This document shows, piece by piece, positions 7,875 through 15,731 of a stretch of 64,000 nt of DNA (position 1 is its first letter; every line of letters starts with the position of its first letter). Made by a program: the position numbers and the translations under genes. The DNA lies in the NCBI GenBank assembly GCA_964412455.1, contig CAYPOT010000003.1:1-64000 (forward strand), read 5' to 3'. The DNA comes from JAAXXJ01 sp964412455 (GTDB lineage Bacteria; Nitrospirota; UBA9217). The notes below the pieces were generated by a model. It was given only the letters and a program-made list of their open reading frames with translations. It did no database searches and was not told the origin of the DNA.

Positions 7875-8791
7875 TCGAACCGAAGAGCTACAAATGGTTC
7901 ATTGAGTACACGAGCCCCGAAGAGGGGCATCTCCACGGCATCCGCATGATCCACTATGCAAGCCAGACCAAGTATCAGCGGATGGAGATCATGGACAGCG
8001 GCAGTTACGGCCGGTGCCTCGTTCTGGACGGGAAGATGCAGTCTTCCATCACCGACGAGTTCATCTACCACGAGGCGCTGGTGCATCCCGCACTTCTCTG
8101 CCACCCCGACCCCAAGCGGGTGTTCATCGTGGGCGGCGGCGAGGGGGCCACGCTCCGCGAAGTGCTCCGCCACAAGAGCGTCGAGTACTGCATGATGGTC
8201 GACATCGACCAGGAAGTGGTTGAAAAATCCAAGGAAATGCTCCCCGAGTGGCACCAGGGGGCCTTCGACGACCCCCGCACCGACCTCCGGTTCATGGACG
8301 CGCGGAAGTACCTCGAAGAGACCACCGACACCTACGACGCCATCATCATCGACATCTCCGAGCCTGTCGAGGAAGGCCCCGCCTACCTCCTGTTCACCCG
8401 CGAGTTCTACGAGATCGTGAAGGAACGCCTTTCGCCGGACGGGGTCATCTCGCTCCAGGCGGGCACCACGGCGCTCCATCAGCTCCTGAACTTCACCGCC
8501 GTGAACAAGACGCTTGAAGCCGTGTTCCCCGTCGTGGCGCCCTACGGCGTGCCCATCCCGTCCTTTGCCCTGCCCTGGGGCTTCACCCTGGCGTCCAAGA
8601 ACCGCGACCCCCGGAAGTTCACCCCCCAGGAAGTGGACGACATGATCAAAAAGCGGATCACGGGCGAGAACCGGTTCTATGACGGCATCACGAACCTGGG
8701 CCAGTTCAACCTGCCCAAGCATATCCGGAAGGCGCTGGCCGAGCAGAAGCAGATCATCGAGGATAATGCACCGCTCTTCACGTACCATTGA
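7871..8791 (+). CDS. speE: Spermidine synthase (polyamine aminopropyltransferase)
   Basis: Encodes 306 aa. It transfers aminopropyl from decarboxylated S-adenosylmethionine to putrescine (or agmatine), releasing methylthioadenosine. The Rossmann methyltransferase-like core shows VFIVGGGEGATLREVLRH (about residues 82-99), VDIDQEVVE, and the DISEPVEEGPAYLLFTREFY segment in place of the usual D-x-S-D-P. That segment has E rather than D after the serine, which may shift substrate preference. It overlaps speD by 4 bp. Methylthioadenosine made here would need salvage; the RuBisCO-like protein at 15732 is a candidate for that route. Confidence 0.93.
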   Translation: MIEPKSYKWFIEYTSPEEGHLHGIRMIHYASQTKYQRMEIMDSGSYGRCLVLDGKMQSSITDEFIYHEALVHPALLCHPDPKRVFIVGGGEGATLREVLRHKSVEYCMMVDIDQEVVEKSKEMLPEWHQGAFDDPRTDLRFMDARKYLEETTDTYDAIIIDISEPVEEGPAYLLFTREFYEIVKERLSPDGVISLQAGTTALHQLLNFTAVNKTLEAVFPVVAPYGVPIPSFALPWGFTLASKNRDPRKFTPQEVDDMIKKRITGENRFYDGITNLGQFNLPKHIRKALAEQKQIIEDNAPLFTYH

Positions 8792-8824
8792 TGTATTGAG
8801 GAGAGCATAATACTGTTAACCTCT

Positions 8825-8918
8825 TTTGCCACCGAGATCACAGAGAGCACAGAGAAAGGCTGGATATTGCAGCCGTATTACGTATATCTCGGTGTCCTCA
8901 TTGACCTCTGTGGCAAAG
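8825..8918. repeat. Intergenic inverted repeat (TTTGCCAC...GTGGCAAA)
   Basis: TTTGCCACCGAGATCACAGAG at the left and CCTCTGTGGCAAA at the right form the arms of an imperfect palindrome between speE and speA. Related A/G-rich strings occur near 16925-16960, 17145-17180, 23610-23680 and 41490-41610. Likely a non-mobile intergenic repeat; function unknown. Confidence 0.55.
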
Positions 8919-9033
8919 TATTTAGTGCTCCTGGTAGTAAGTACTTGACGGCAATCACGGTCGTCATCGGCCTTGATCAGATGTCATCAGCCCTTATCCG
9001 CGTCCACTAAAGGTCTTATTGAATTAAACGGCC

Positions 9034-10518
9034 ATGAGCCCCCCTCCCTCCCGAATCGACGAAGAACAGCTCCGCACCCCGCTGTTCGACGCCATGGTCA
9101 CCCTCGCGGAAAGCCGCAAGGTCTCCTTTCACACTCCCGGACATAAGAGCGGCAAAGGCATTGCCACCCGGTTCCGCAAGTTCGTGGGGCCGCGCGTGTT
9201 CTCCATTGACCTGACCACCCTCGATGAGGTCGACTCGCTTCAGAACCCCACCGGCGTCATCAAGGAGGCCCAGGAGCTGGCCGCCAGGGCTGCAGGCGCC
9301 GACCGCTCCTACTTCCTCGTGAACGGCACCACCGTGGGAAACCACGCCATGGTGGCGGCAACGACCGGGCCCGGCGACAAGGTCCTGATCGCCCGGAACT
9401 GCCACCGCTCGGTTCTTACCGGACTGATCATGAGCGGGGCAACGCCCGTCTTCTTTCAGCCGGCCTTCGACCGCGACCTGAAGCTCACCCTGAACGTCAC
9501 CTTCGAGACCGCCAAGGCGGCCGTCGATGCCAACCCCGGCGCCCGGGCGCTTCTGATCACCAGCCCGAACTACTACGGCCTCTGCACGGACATCGAGAAG
9601 ATCATCCCTTACGCTCACGAGAAGGGCCTTATGGTGTTCGTGGACGAGGCGCACGGCCCGCACCTCAAGTTCAACCCCAAGCTGCCCAAATGCGCCCTCG
9701 AGGCCGGTGCGGACATGTGCGTCCAGTCCACCCACAAGATCGTGGGCGGCATGACCCAGGCGTCCATGCTCCACGCGAACGCCGGCAGGGTCAACATCGA
9801 CGACGTGACGAACACCCTGAAGCTCCTCCAGACCACGAGCCCGTCGTACATCCTGATGGCGTCCCTGGACCTGGCGCGCATGCAGATGGCCACGGAAGGC
9901 AAGAAGCTCCTGAACCGCACCATCAAGCTGGCCGAGGACGCCCGGACCGAGATCAACAAGGTCCCGGGCATCGCCTGTTTCACCAAGGACCGCGCAAAAC
10001 AGGCCGGCATGCATGACATGGACGTGACCAAGCTGACCATTACCGTATCGGACCTGGGGCTGTCAGGCTACCACGTCTCCCAGATGCTGAACATCCGCTT
10101 CGGCATCCAGGTGGAGATGGCGGACCCCTTCCACGTGCTCGTGATCGTGTCCATCGGCGACCGGCAGGACGACCTGAACCGGCTCGTGGCCGCGCTGCAG
10201 CAGATATCGGCCGAGACCGGGCTCCAGGGGGCGCTCCTGCCCCTCGACAAGGTCCATCCGCCGGCGCTGACCAACAAGTTCGTCATGACGCCCCGCGACG
10301 CCTTCTATGCCGACAGCGAACTGGTGAACGTTGTCGATTCCGTGGGCAGGGTCTCGACGGAGATCGTGACCGTCTACCCGCCCGGCATCCCGCTCCTTGT
10401 CCCCGGGGAAGAGATCTCCCAGGACGCTCTCAACTACCTCCAGAACATGGCCGGCCTCGGCGCCATCATCGACGGGCTGAACGAGAACAACTCGCTCGTG
10501 CGCGTGGCCAGGATCTAG
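9034..10518 (+). CDS. speA: Orn/Lys/Arg decarboxylase, probable biosynthetic arginine decarboxylase
   Basis: Encodes 494 aa, the length of Bacillus-type SpeA (fold-type I PLP enzyme, no N-terminal wing domain). Visible motifs: SFHTPGHKSGKG at the N-terminus, LVNGTTVGNHAMV for cofactor phosphate, FVDEAHGPH with the PLP-pairing Asp, and the Schiff-base lysine K235 in STHKIVGG. It most likely makes agmatine from arginine and so feeds spermidine synthesis encoded just upstream by speDE. Lysine or ornithine as substrate cannot be excluded from sequence. No Shine-Dalgarno site is clear before the ATG. Confidence 0.85.
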   Translation: MSPPPSRIDEEQLRTPLFDAMVTLAESRKVSFHTPGHKSGKGIATRFRKFVGPRVFSIDLTTLDEVDSLQNPTGVIKEAQELAARAAGADRSYFLVNGTTVGNHAMVAATTGPGDKVLIARNCHRSVLTGLIMSGATPVFFQPAFDRDLKLTLNVTFETAKAAVDANPGARALLITSPNYYGLCTDIEKIIPYAHEKGLMVFVDEAHGPHLKFNPKLPKCALEAGADMCVQSTHKIVGGMTQASMLHANAGRVNIDDVTNTLKLLQTTSPSYILMASLDLARMQMATEGKKLLNRTIKLAEDARTEINKVPGIACFTKDRAKQAGMHDMDVTKLTITVSDLGLSGYHVSQMLNIRFGIQVEMADPFHVLVIVSIGDRQDDLNRLVAALQQISAETGLQGALLPLDKVHPPALTNKFVMTPRDAFYADSELVNVVDSVGRVSTEIVTVYPPGIPLLVPGEEISQDALNYLQNMAGLGAIIDGLNENNSLVRVARI

Positions 10519-10537
10519 CAAAAAAATATAGCAGGAA

Positions 10538-10640
10538 TTCAACGCAGATTTTCGCTGAAAATTCCCATGAAAAGCCATGTAAAGTCTGTTGTCTTTACAG
10601 CGCCAATCATAATGTTCTTTCATAGATTTTTCAGCGTTGA
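10538..10640 (+). repeat. ~100-bp dispersed repeat (TCAACGCAGATTTTCGCTGAAA), copy 1
   Basis: Begins TTCAACGCAGATTTTCGCTG and ends TTTTTCAGCGTTGA, so the ends are inverted relative to each other (TCAACGC/GCGTTGA). Contains CATGTAAAGTCT and GTCTTTACAGCGCC. A second copy at 10878-10978 has the same orientation; together they bracket the MITE at 10675-10838. Confidence 0.85.
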
Positions 10641-10674
10641 GGATTTTGTAAATCCTGTAATGGTTCGAGATGCT

Positions 10675-10838
10675 CTAGTACACCGTAAACTTAGTTGTTA
10701 ATGGTTCAACGACGTCATTCCGGCACGTTCTAAGCCGGAATCCAGGGATTTAAACCTCTGGACCCCGGCTAAAATCATGCCGGGGCGACGAGAAAAATAG
10801 GCGCGATACCATCAAGAATTAGATTTACAATGTACTAG
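10675..10838. mobile_element. MITE-like element, copy 1 (CTAG ends)
   Basis: 164 bp with terminal inverted repeats CTAGTACACCGTAAACTTAG and its imperfect complement (AATTAGATTTACAATGTACTAG). The interior holds a hairpin of CCGGAATCCAG / CTGGACCCCGG blocks. A second, independent copy lies at 20823-20996. It has no coding capacity, consistent with a non-autonomous element mobilised by an absent transposase. Confidence 0.8.
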
Positions 10839-10877
10839 TCTATATAACAGGCATGGACAACAAGGGCCATTCAAGAC

Positions 10878-10978
10878 TTCAACGCAGATTTTCGCTGAAA
10901 GTCTTATGAAAGAACCATGTAAGCTCTTTGGTCTTTACAGCGCCGATCATAGTTATTTGCATATTTTTTCAGCGTTAA
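10878..10978 (+). repeat. ~100-bp dispersed repeat, copy 2
   Basis: Direct copy of 10538-10640 with about 15-20% differences, ending 57 bp before the AhpD-like gene. The conserved core GTCTTTACAGCGCCGATCAT and the inverted ends suggest a structured or mobile repeat. Confidence 0.85.
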
Positions 10979-11035
10979 TGCTATTTTAGTTCTGTTTGGC
11001 TGGTTCAGGAGCAACGTCGCTGTCGGAGGGGCACT

Positions 11036-11503
11036 ATGGCGGAAGAGCGAAAAAAGAACCCTATCAAGAAGTCCAGACCTAGACCGGCCTTGATCCGTGA
11101 AGCCAAAGCCATGCTGTGCAAGGTCGAATTGACCGACGCGATCACCGATGCGATGGTGAATGACCGCGGCGAACTGGGATATGTGCTGAGTGTACTGAAG
11201 GAACGGCCCCGCATTTTTAATCCCTACCTCCTCAAAGGCATAGCCGTGTACAAGGAGCCGAAGGCCCTGGACAAAAAGACCGCTGAGCTGGTGGCGGTCA
11301 GCGCGGCAGCGGCGCTGCACTGCGAGCACTGCCTGGAGGCGCACATGGGAAGGGCGGTCGCCGAAGGCGCGACGCTCGACGAGATCATGGACACGCTGCT
11401 CGTTGCCGGTATGATCGCGGAGTCGTCCTCGTATTCGGTCTCGTTTCGCAAGTTCAAGCAGTTGGAAGGGAAGATGAAAAAAGGCGGAGCGGGCAAGGAG
11501 TAA
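11036..11503 (+). CDS. Carboxymuconolactone decarboxylase / AhpD-like protein
   Basis: Encodes 155 aa. A CMD domain covers about residues 65-145 with the redox-active C-x-x-C pair in CEHCLEAHMGRAVAEGAT; the following H and the earlier Glu complete the AhpD-type proton relay pattern. Such proteins act as alkylhydroperoxidases or thiol-disulfide partners in oxidative stress. The first 25 residues are basic (KKNPIKKSRPRP) and not part of the domain. GGAGGGG lies 5 nt before the ATG. It is a single gene. Confidence 0.82.
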   Translation: MAEERKKNPIKKSRPRPALIREAKAMLCKVELTDAITDAMVNDRGELGYVLSVLKERPRIFNPYLLKGIAVYKEPKALDKKTAELVAVSAAAALHCEHCLEAHMGRAVAEGATLDEIMDTLLVAGMIAESSSYSVSFRKFKQLEGKMKKGGAGKE

Positions 11504-11528
11504 CCGTAAGTTCTGCTGAACCGGCAAC

Positions 11529-11557
11529 TTGACAAAGTTCCGTGTCCGCTTTATATT
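11529..11557 (+). promoter_or_regulatory. Sigma70-type promoter of toxin-antitoxin operon
   Basis: TTGACA (11529-11534), 17-bp spacer, TATATT (11552-11557). Predicted start near 11565, 49 nt before the antitoxin ATG. Confidence 0.75.
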
Positions 11558-11613
11558 CATCTCAGCAGACAGGAGACCGTGTCTGACCGAAATCAATTAT
11601 ACGGAGTACTCGG

Positions 11614-11814
11614 ATGGTTACCATTAAAGAACTGGAAAAAGCCGTTACTGAGCTGCCTACCGATAAGCTCGCAGAATTTCGGGCCTGGTTTGAGTCGTTC
11701 GATGCTGCGCGGTGGGACAAACAGGTTGACGAGGACGTAAAGACGGGGAAGCTTGACCGGGTTGCAGAGAAGGCGCTCAAGGAGTACAGCAAAGGGAAAG
11801 CAAAACCGTTATGA
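11614..11814 (+). CDS. Putative antitoxin of ParE/RelE-type pair
   Basis: Encodes 66 aa. It opens V-T-I-K-E-L-E-K-A-V-T-E-L-P and is predicted mostly helical, with a Lys-rich end. Small size, position directly upstream, and 4-bp ATGA overlap with a RelE/ParE-like gene support an antitoxin role. It resembles the short helical antitoxins with the pattern L-P-x-D-K-L-A-E-F-R-x-W-F. No separate DNA-binding fold is evident. Confidence 0.7.
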   Translation: MVTIKELEKAVTELPTDKLAEFRAWFESFDAARWDKQVDEDVKTGKLDRVAEKALKEYSKGKAKPL

Positions 11815-12065
11815 GGCACTTTGCCGGCCCGACGTTCTGGGAATGTTACGAGAAACTCCCCGCTCAGCTCCAGAAACGGACTGACAAGAATTTCATTATC
11901 CTCAAGGAAAATCCGCAGCATCCTTCCCTCCACATCAAAAAGACAGGCAGGTACTGGTCCGTACGTGTCGGCATGAGATGCCGAGCGCTCGCCGTTGAAG
12001 TTGAAGACGGGCTGCTGTGGTTCTGGATAGGGACCCATGCCGAGTACAAAAAACTGCTGAAATAA
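11811..12065 (+). CDS. RelE/ParE-like toxin
   Basis: Encodes 84 aa. The fold pattern of the RelE/ParE superfamily is visible: a first helix with F-W-x-C-Y-E-K-L-P, a second helix N-F-I-I-L-K-E-N-P-x-H-P-S-L, then strands ending in W-S-V-R-V-G-x-R-C-R-A-L and W-F-W-I-G-T-H-A-E-Y. The basic Arg cluster and terminal H-x-x-Y are typical of mRNA-interferase or gyrase-targeting members. The ATG overlaps the antitoxin stop, so the pair is translationally coupled. Confidence 0.8.
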   Translation: MRHFAGPTFWECYEKLPAQLQKRTDKNFIILKENPQHPSLHIKKTGRYWSVRVGMRCRALAVEVEDGLLWFWIGTHAEYKKLLK

Positions 12066-12313
12066 ACATGACATGCCATCTCATCAACATACCCTGGTAA
12101 TACCACATCGCAATTCTTGACAATCCACGGATTGTATCTATAATCGTAACAACTCGCTTCCTGGTCCGTCATTTTTCTTCCCGGTAGACGTATTTTATTA
12201 TAGGATCACAGCGTTAAGCGTTTTGGCCGGCGCGGTCTTTCGCGAGGCGGTCACTATCAATGCAAGTAAATGCCACCTCTTCATCAAGGGGAGGATCGAC
12301 ACAGGAGAATGCC

Positions 12314-12946
12314 ATGTACAGATCATTGGTCACCGCGATATTTCCCATTTTTATTCTTTTCCCGGCAATCGTTCCTCTTGTCTCGCAAGCGCAGGTTTCC
12401 CAGCCTGCTGATGTGAACGTAAAAAATTTCCCTGAGACGCAACAGATCAAGGGCGACGTGCAGGTAAATAATTTCCCCGAACTGCAACAGATCAAGGGTT
12501 CTGTGTCGATCGAAGGAACGACAAAATATATTACAAAAGAAGGTTTGGTGGTTCCTACTTCGCAACGAGCGGAATTGTCTGAAATGCTTTATGCCGGGAC
12601 CATCGAAACTGACGGATTCACGTCCCTATTGATCAGCCTGCAAGGCGAAATGAGAAGCGATGTTTATTCTTCAGGCACCATCGGAGTTCTTCTCATTCCT
12701 GACGAAAAGACTATCTTGCGCGCCCTTCGTGACGCAAAGCGCGTTCAATTTCCTATCGAATGCAAGGTACATACGAAGAGCGGAGATCCTGTCTATTTTG
12801 AATCCGAACAGGTTCAGCAGCGCATCGCCTTTTCCCGCTATAAAATGTACCTTTACAATACTGCGAACAGAGCAGTGGAAGCGAACATTTACCTCTATTT
12901 ATCAAATTCACCGACGGTGAGTGGTCGAGGAGTGTCTGGCAATTAG
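12314..12946 (+). CDS. Exported protein with short internal repeat, unknown
   Basis: Encodes 210 aa starting at the ATG at 12314, which has AGGAG 7 nt upstream. A signal peptide covers about residues 1-27 (cleavage after SQA-Q is likely). The mature N-terminus contains two copies of V-x-N-F-P-E-x-Q-Q-I-K-G (V-K-N-F-P-E-T-Q-Q-I-K-G and V-N-N-F-P-E-L-Q-Q-I-K-G) followed by a related SVSIEG segment. The rest is predicted beta-rich. I do not recognise the family. It is probably periplasmic and cotranscribed or co-located with the lipoprotein gene 60 bp downstream. Confidence 0.7.
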   Translation: MYRSLVTAIFPIFILFPAIVPLVSQAQVSQPADVNVKNFPETQQIKGDVQVNNFPELQQIKGSVSIEGTTKYITKEGLVVPTSQRAELSEMLYAGTIETDGFTSLLISLQGEMRSDVYSSGTIGVLLIPDEKTILRALRDAKRVQFPIECKVHTKSGDPVYFESEQVQQRIAFSRYKMYLYNTANRAVEANIYLYLSNSPTVSGRGVSGN

Positions 12947-13006
12947 TCGAGCCGTCCTCGCTACGCTCGGTGGCTCGCTTCACTATTAGTCAAAGGAGTA
13001 CAGGAC

Positions 13007-13657
13007 ATGCACCACATCGCAAAGTGTTTACTTTTGGCCTCCTTGAGTTTGACATTCAGTTCCTGTGCAACAGCCCGCCTGCCAAATCAGGGCAATGTGA
13101 AGGCTCCTATTGAAATGCAGACATACAGGATCAATATAGCCGATGAGCGGTCCTGGAAGGACTGGGAGGCATCCACCACTGCGGAGAATGACACGCTCGT
13201 TCTTAAGAAATTAAGAAAATGGCCCCTTACGGGGGAAGTACAAGGCGCTACGATCATGACCGTTATCAGAAACACCATCGCTTCTCAGGGCTGGGGTCTT
13301 ACTGAAACCGAGCATGCAGACAACGTTCGTGCTATCGAAGAGAAGATCATGAGGGAAAAAGGTTCGGTTGAGGATGGATACAAGCTGCAGGAGTTGGCCA
13401 ACGGAGAACTCGTGCGGAATGGCAAAAAGCTCTATTTCATGACATGGACTGCCTCTCAGAGATTGGAGGGCCTCCCTGCCTACAGGCGTATGTCTTATGC
13501 GAAGAGCGCCATGTTCTTGTATTTCCCCGAAGGATATAAGGATACCCACGCATTTTACGTGTTCGTGATCAGTGATTCCATCCTGCCGCCATCCTTTATG
13601 AGCGTGAACATCGAACAGATCTATCCCCTCATTGACGATTTTGAGATGAAAGAGTAA
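13007..13657 (+). CDS. Lipoprotein, unknown function
   Basis: Encodes 216 aa. The signal peptide ends with lipobox FSSC (lipidated C20). AAAGGAG lies 8 nt before the ATG. The mature part is mixed alpha/beta with no motif I recognise. It follows an exported protein in the same orientation, suggesting a two-gene envelope unit. Confidence 0.72.
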   Translation: MHHIAKCLLLASLSLTFSSCATARLPNQGNVKAPIEMQTYRINIADERSWKDWEASTTAENDTLVLKKLRKWPLTGEVQGATIMTVIRNTIASQGWGLTETEHADNVRAIEEKIMREKGSVEDGYKLQELANGELVRNGKKLYFMTWTASQRLEGLPAYRRMSYAKSAMFLYFPEGYKDTHAFYVFVISDSILPPSFMSVNIEQIYPLIDDFEMKE

Positions 13658-13750
13658 ATTGCATAATGTGATATGCTGGTACCCCGGCCGATGTAAAGCA
13701 ACAGCCGACAACGGTGGCTTTCACGTTTATAATGTTGATCCATGATCGTC

Positions 13751-13788
13751 CAAAAAAAGGCAGGACGGAAGAATCCGTCCTGCCTTTA
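13751..13788 (-). terminator. Intrinsic terminator between convergent genes
   Basis: Perfect 13-bp stem AAAGGCAGGACGG / CCGTCCTGCCTTT with a 6-nt loop; on the minus strand it is followed by T7. It ends hcp and can also serve the plus-strand lipoprotein gene. Confidence 0.9.
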
Positions 13789-13808
13789 TCGTTGTGCCGG
13801 GAACGTAC

Positions 13809-15497
13809 TTATACGGGGACCGCTTCTGCCTCGGTACACTCCGCCTTGGTCCTGTTCCAGCAGGGTCCGAGGATCGTTTCGAGGTCCTCATCGGCCGTTG
13901 CCGCAATGGGCTTGATGTCGAAGTTCTTGACCAGCACGTCGAGTACGTTCGGCGTGATGAATGCCGGAAGCGTCGGCCCGAGCCGGATGTCCTTGATGCC
14001 CAGGGACAGCAGGGAGAGCAGGATGGCCACGGCCTTCTGCTCGTACCATGACAGAACGAGGGACAGCGGCAGGTCGTTCACCGGGAGGTTGAAGGCTTTG
14101 GAAAGCGCGAGCGCGATCTGGACCGCCGAGTAGGCGTCGTTGCACTGTCCGATATCGAGCAAGCGCGGGATGCCGCCGATGTCTCCCAGGTTCTTGTCAA
14201 AGAAGCGGAACTTGCCGCAGGCCAGGGTCATCACGATGGTGTCTTTGGGAGCTTTTTCCACGAACTCCGTATAGTAGTTCCTGCCGGGCTTTGCGCCGTC
14301 GCACCCGCCCACGAGGAAGAAGTGACGGATCTTTCCTTCCTTGACCGCGTCGATCACCTTGTCCGCCACGCCGAGCACGGCGTTGCGTGCGAATCCCGCG
14401 AAAACTTCCTTGCCCGGTGCATCTGCAAGGAATCCCGGAAGCGACAGGGCCTTCTCGATCACCTGGGCAAAATTGCCGTCCGAAATATGCTTCACGTCGG
14501 GCCAGCCCACGAGCCCGCAGGTAAAGAGATTATCCTTGTACGACGCCAGGGGTTTCTGGATGCAGTTCGTGGTCATCATAATGGCGCCGGGGAAGTGCGC
14601 GAATTCCTTGTGCTGGTTCTGCCAGGCCGTGCCGTAATGACCGTAGAAGTGCGGATATTTTTTGAGGCCCGGGTAGCCGTGGGCCGGCAGCATCTCGCCG
14701 TGGGTATAGACGTTGATCCCCTTTCCTTCGCTCTGCTTCAGGATCATATCAAGGTCTTTAAGATCATGGCCGGAAACCAGGATGGCCTTGCCTTTTTTCG
14801 CGCCGAGCGGCACCTTGGTCGGGACCGGATGGCCGAACGCGCCGGTGTTGCCGCCATCGAGTATTTCCATTGCCTTGAGGTTGACCTCGCCGCACTTGAG
14901 CACCAGCGCGACCCATTCATTCAGGCCCAGATCGGTCCCGGTCATGGCAGCCAACGCCTCGGCCATGAAGGCATAGATCGTGTCATCCGTATTCCCGAGG
15001 ATCTGGGCATGGTCCGCATAAGCAGCCACGCCTTTGAGGCCGAACAGAAGAATGTCCTGGAGAGACTGGATATCGGGGTTGATCGCTGCATCGGGCACCC
15101 GTTCCCTTACCTCGCGGCCTTGTTTTGCCAAAGCTTCGACGGTCGCTGCCGGTCTGAAGGAAGCGCTGCCGTGGGTGAAGTCCGTTCTGCCACCGGCTGC
15201 CGTGACCTTCGCCGCGAGCTTCTCGCGGAGTTCAACGCTCTTCTGAATAAGTTTTTCGAACCGTTTGGGGTCGAAATCAACGTTCGTGAGCGTGGAAAAG
15301 AGCCCTTTGGTCAGGAAGAGGTTTACTTCCTGGTCATTGACGCCGTGCCCCCTGCCTTCAACTGCAACGAGCGAAAGCCCTTTCAGGGAATAGACCAGAA
15401 GGTCCTGAAGCGACGAGACCTCCGGGTCTTTGCCGCATACCCCGATCTTGGTGCATCCCTTGCCGTTTGCAGCCTGTTCACATTGATAACAAAACAT
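13809..15497 (-). CDS. hcp: Hydroxylamine reductase (hybrid-cluster protein, class I)
   Basis: Encodes 562 aa. The N-terminal cysteines C3-x2-C6-x8-C15-x5-C21 are the class I (strict anaerobe) pattern for the cubane [4Fe-4S] cluster. Hybrid-cluster ligands lie in later conserved blocks such as CGLVGWPDVKH, GGCDGAKPGRNYYTE, ACGKFRFF and GQCNDAYSA. The enzyme reduces hydroxylamine to ammonia in vitro and is associated with NO detoxification in anaerobes. GGAGGG precedes the ATG. A palindromic operator centred about 41.5 bp before the predicted start of transcription suggests activation by a CRP/FNR-family regulator. Confidence 0.96.
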   Translation of the reverse strand: MFCYQCEQAANGKGCTKIGVCGKDPEVSSLQDLLVYSLKGLSLVAVEGRGHGVNDQEVNLFLTKGLFSTLTNVDFDPKRFEKLIQKSVELREKLAAKVTAAGGRTDFTHGSASFRPAATVEALAKQGREVRERVPDAAINPDIQSLQDILLFGLKGVAAYADHAQILGNTDDTIYAFMAEALAAMTGTDLGLNEWVALVLKCGEVNLKAMEILDGGNTGAFGHPVPTKVPLGAKKGKAILVSGHDLKDLDMILKQSEGKGINVYTHGEMLPAHGYPGLKKYPHFYGHYGTAWQNQHKEFAHFPGAIMMTTNCIQKPLASYKDNLFTCGLVGWPDVKHISDGNFAQVIEKALSLPGFLADAPGKEVFAGFARNAVLGVADKVIDAVKEGKIRHFFLVGGCDGAKPGRNYYTEFVEKAPKDTIVMTLACGKFRFFDKNLGDIGGIPRLLDIGQCNDAYSAVQIALALSKAFNLPVNDLPLSLVLSWYEQKAVAILLSLLSLGIKDIRLGPTLPAFITPNVLDVLVKNFDIKPIAATADEDLETILGPCWNRTKAECTEAEAVPV

Positions 15498-15544
15498 GGT
15501 TCCCTCCTAGAGAATGTTGGTATTGATTCCTGATGGTGAGAGCC

Positions 15545-15588
15545 ATACTACAGGAGGTTCTGCGCATCGCATATGACGCAGGTCATAT
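15545..15588 (-). promoter_or_regulatory. CRP/FNR-type operator and -10 box of hcp
   Basis: Palindrome ATATGACGCAGGTCATAT at 15571-15588: perfect 7-bp arms and a 4-nt centre. A TAGTAT -10 box on the minus strand is at 15545-15550, so the predicted start is about 15538 and the operator centre falls about 41.5 bp upstream, the class II activator position. HcpR is the known regulator of hcp in related anaerobes; its identity here is inference. Confidence 0.65.
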
Positions 15589-15693
15589 TAGTTGCATTAT
15601 TTTGAAACTATCAGGATGGGCGCGAAATCCTCCAAAGACAAGGGTGCTGTGGCTTCCTGAGGCTTCTGCGAGTATGAACTATCTGAAAATCGT

Positions 15694-15722
15694 TTGACAC
15701 TCTTCGGCGTGTATGTTATCCA
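15694..15722 (+). promoter_or_regulatory. Promoter of the RuBisCO-like gene, near-leaderless
   Basis: TTGACA (15694-15699), 17-bp spacer, TATCCA (15717-15722). The ATG is at 15732, so the transcript would start within about 3 nt of it, and no Shine-Dalgarno site is present. Confidence 0.5.
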
Positions 15723-15731
15723 TTACACATC

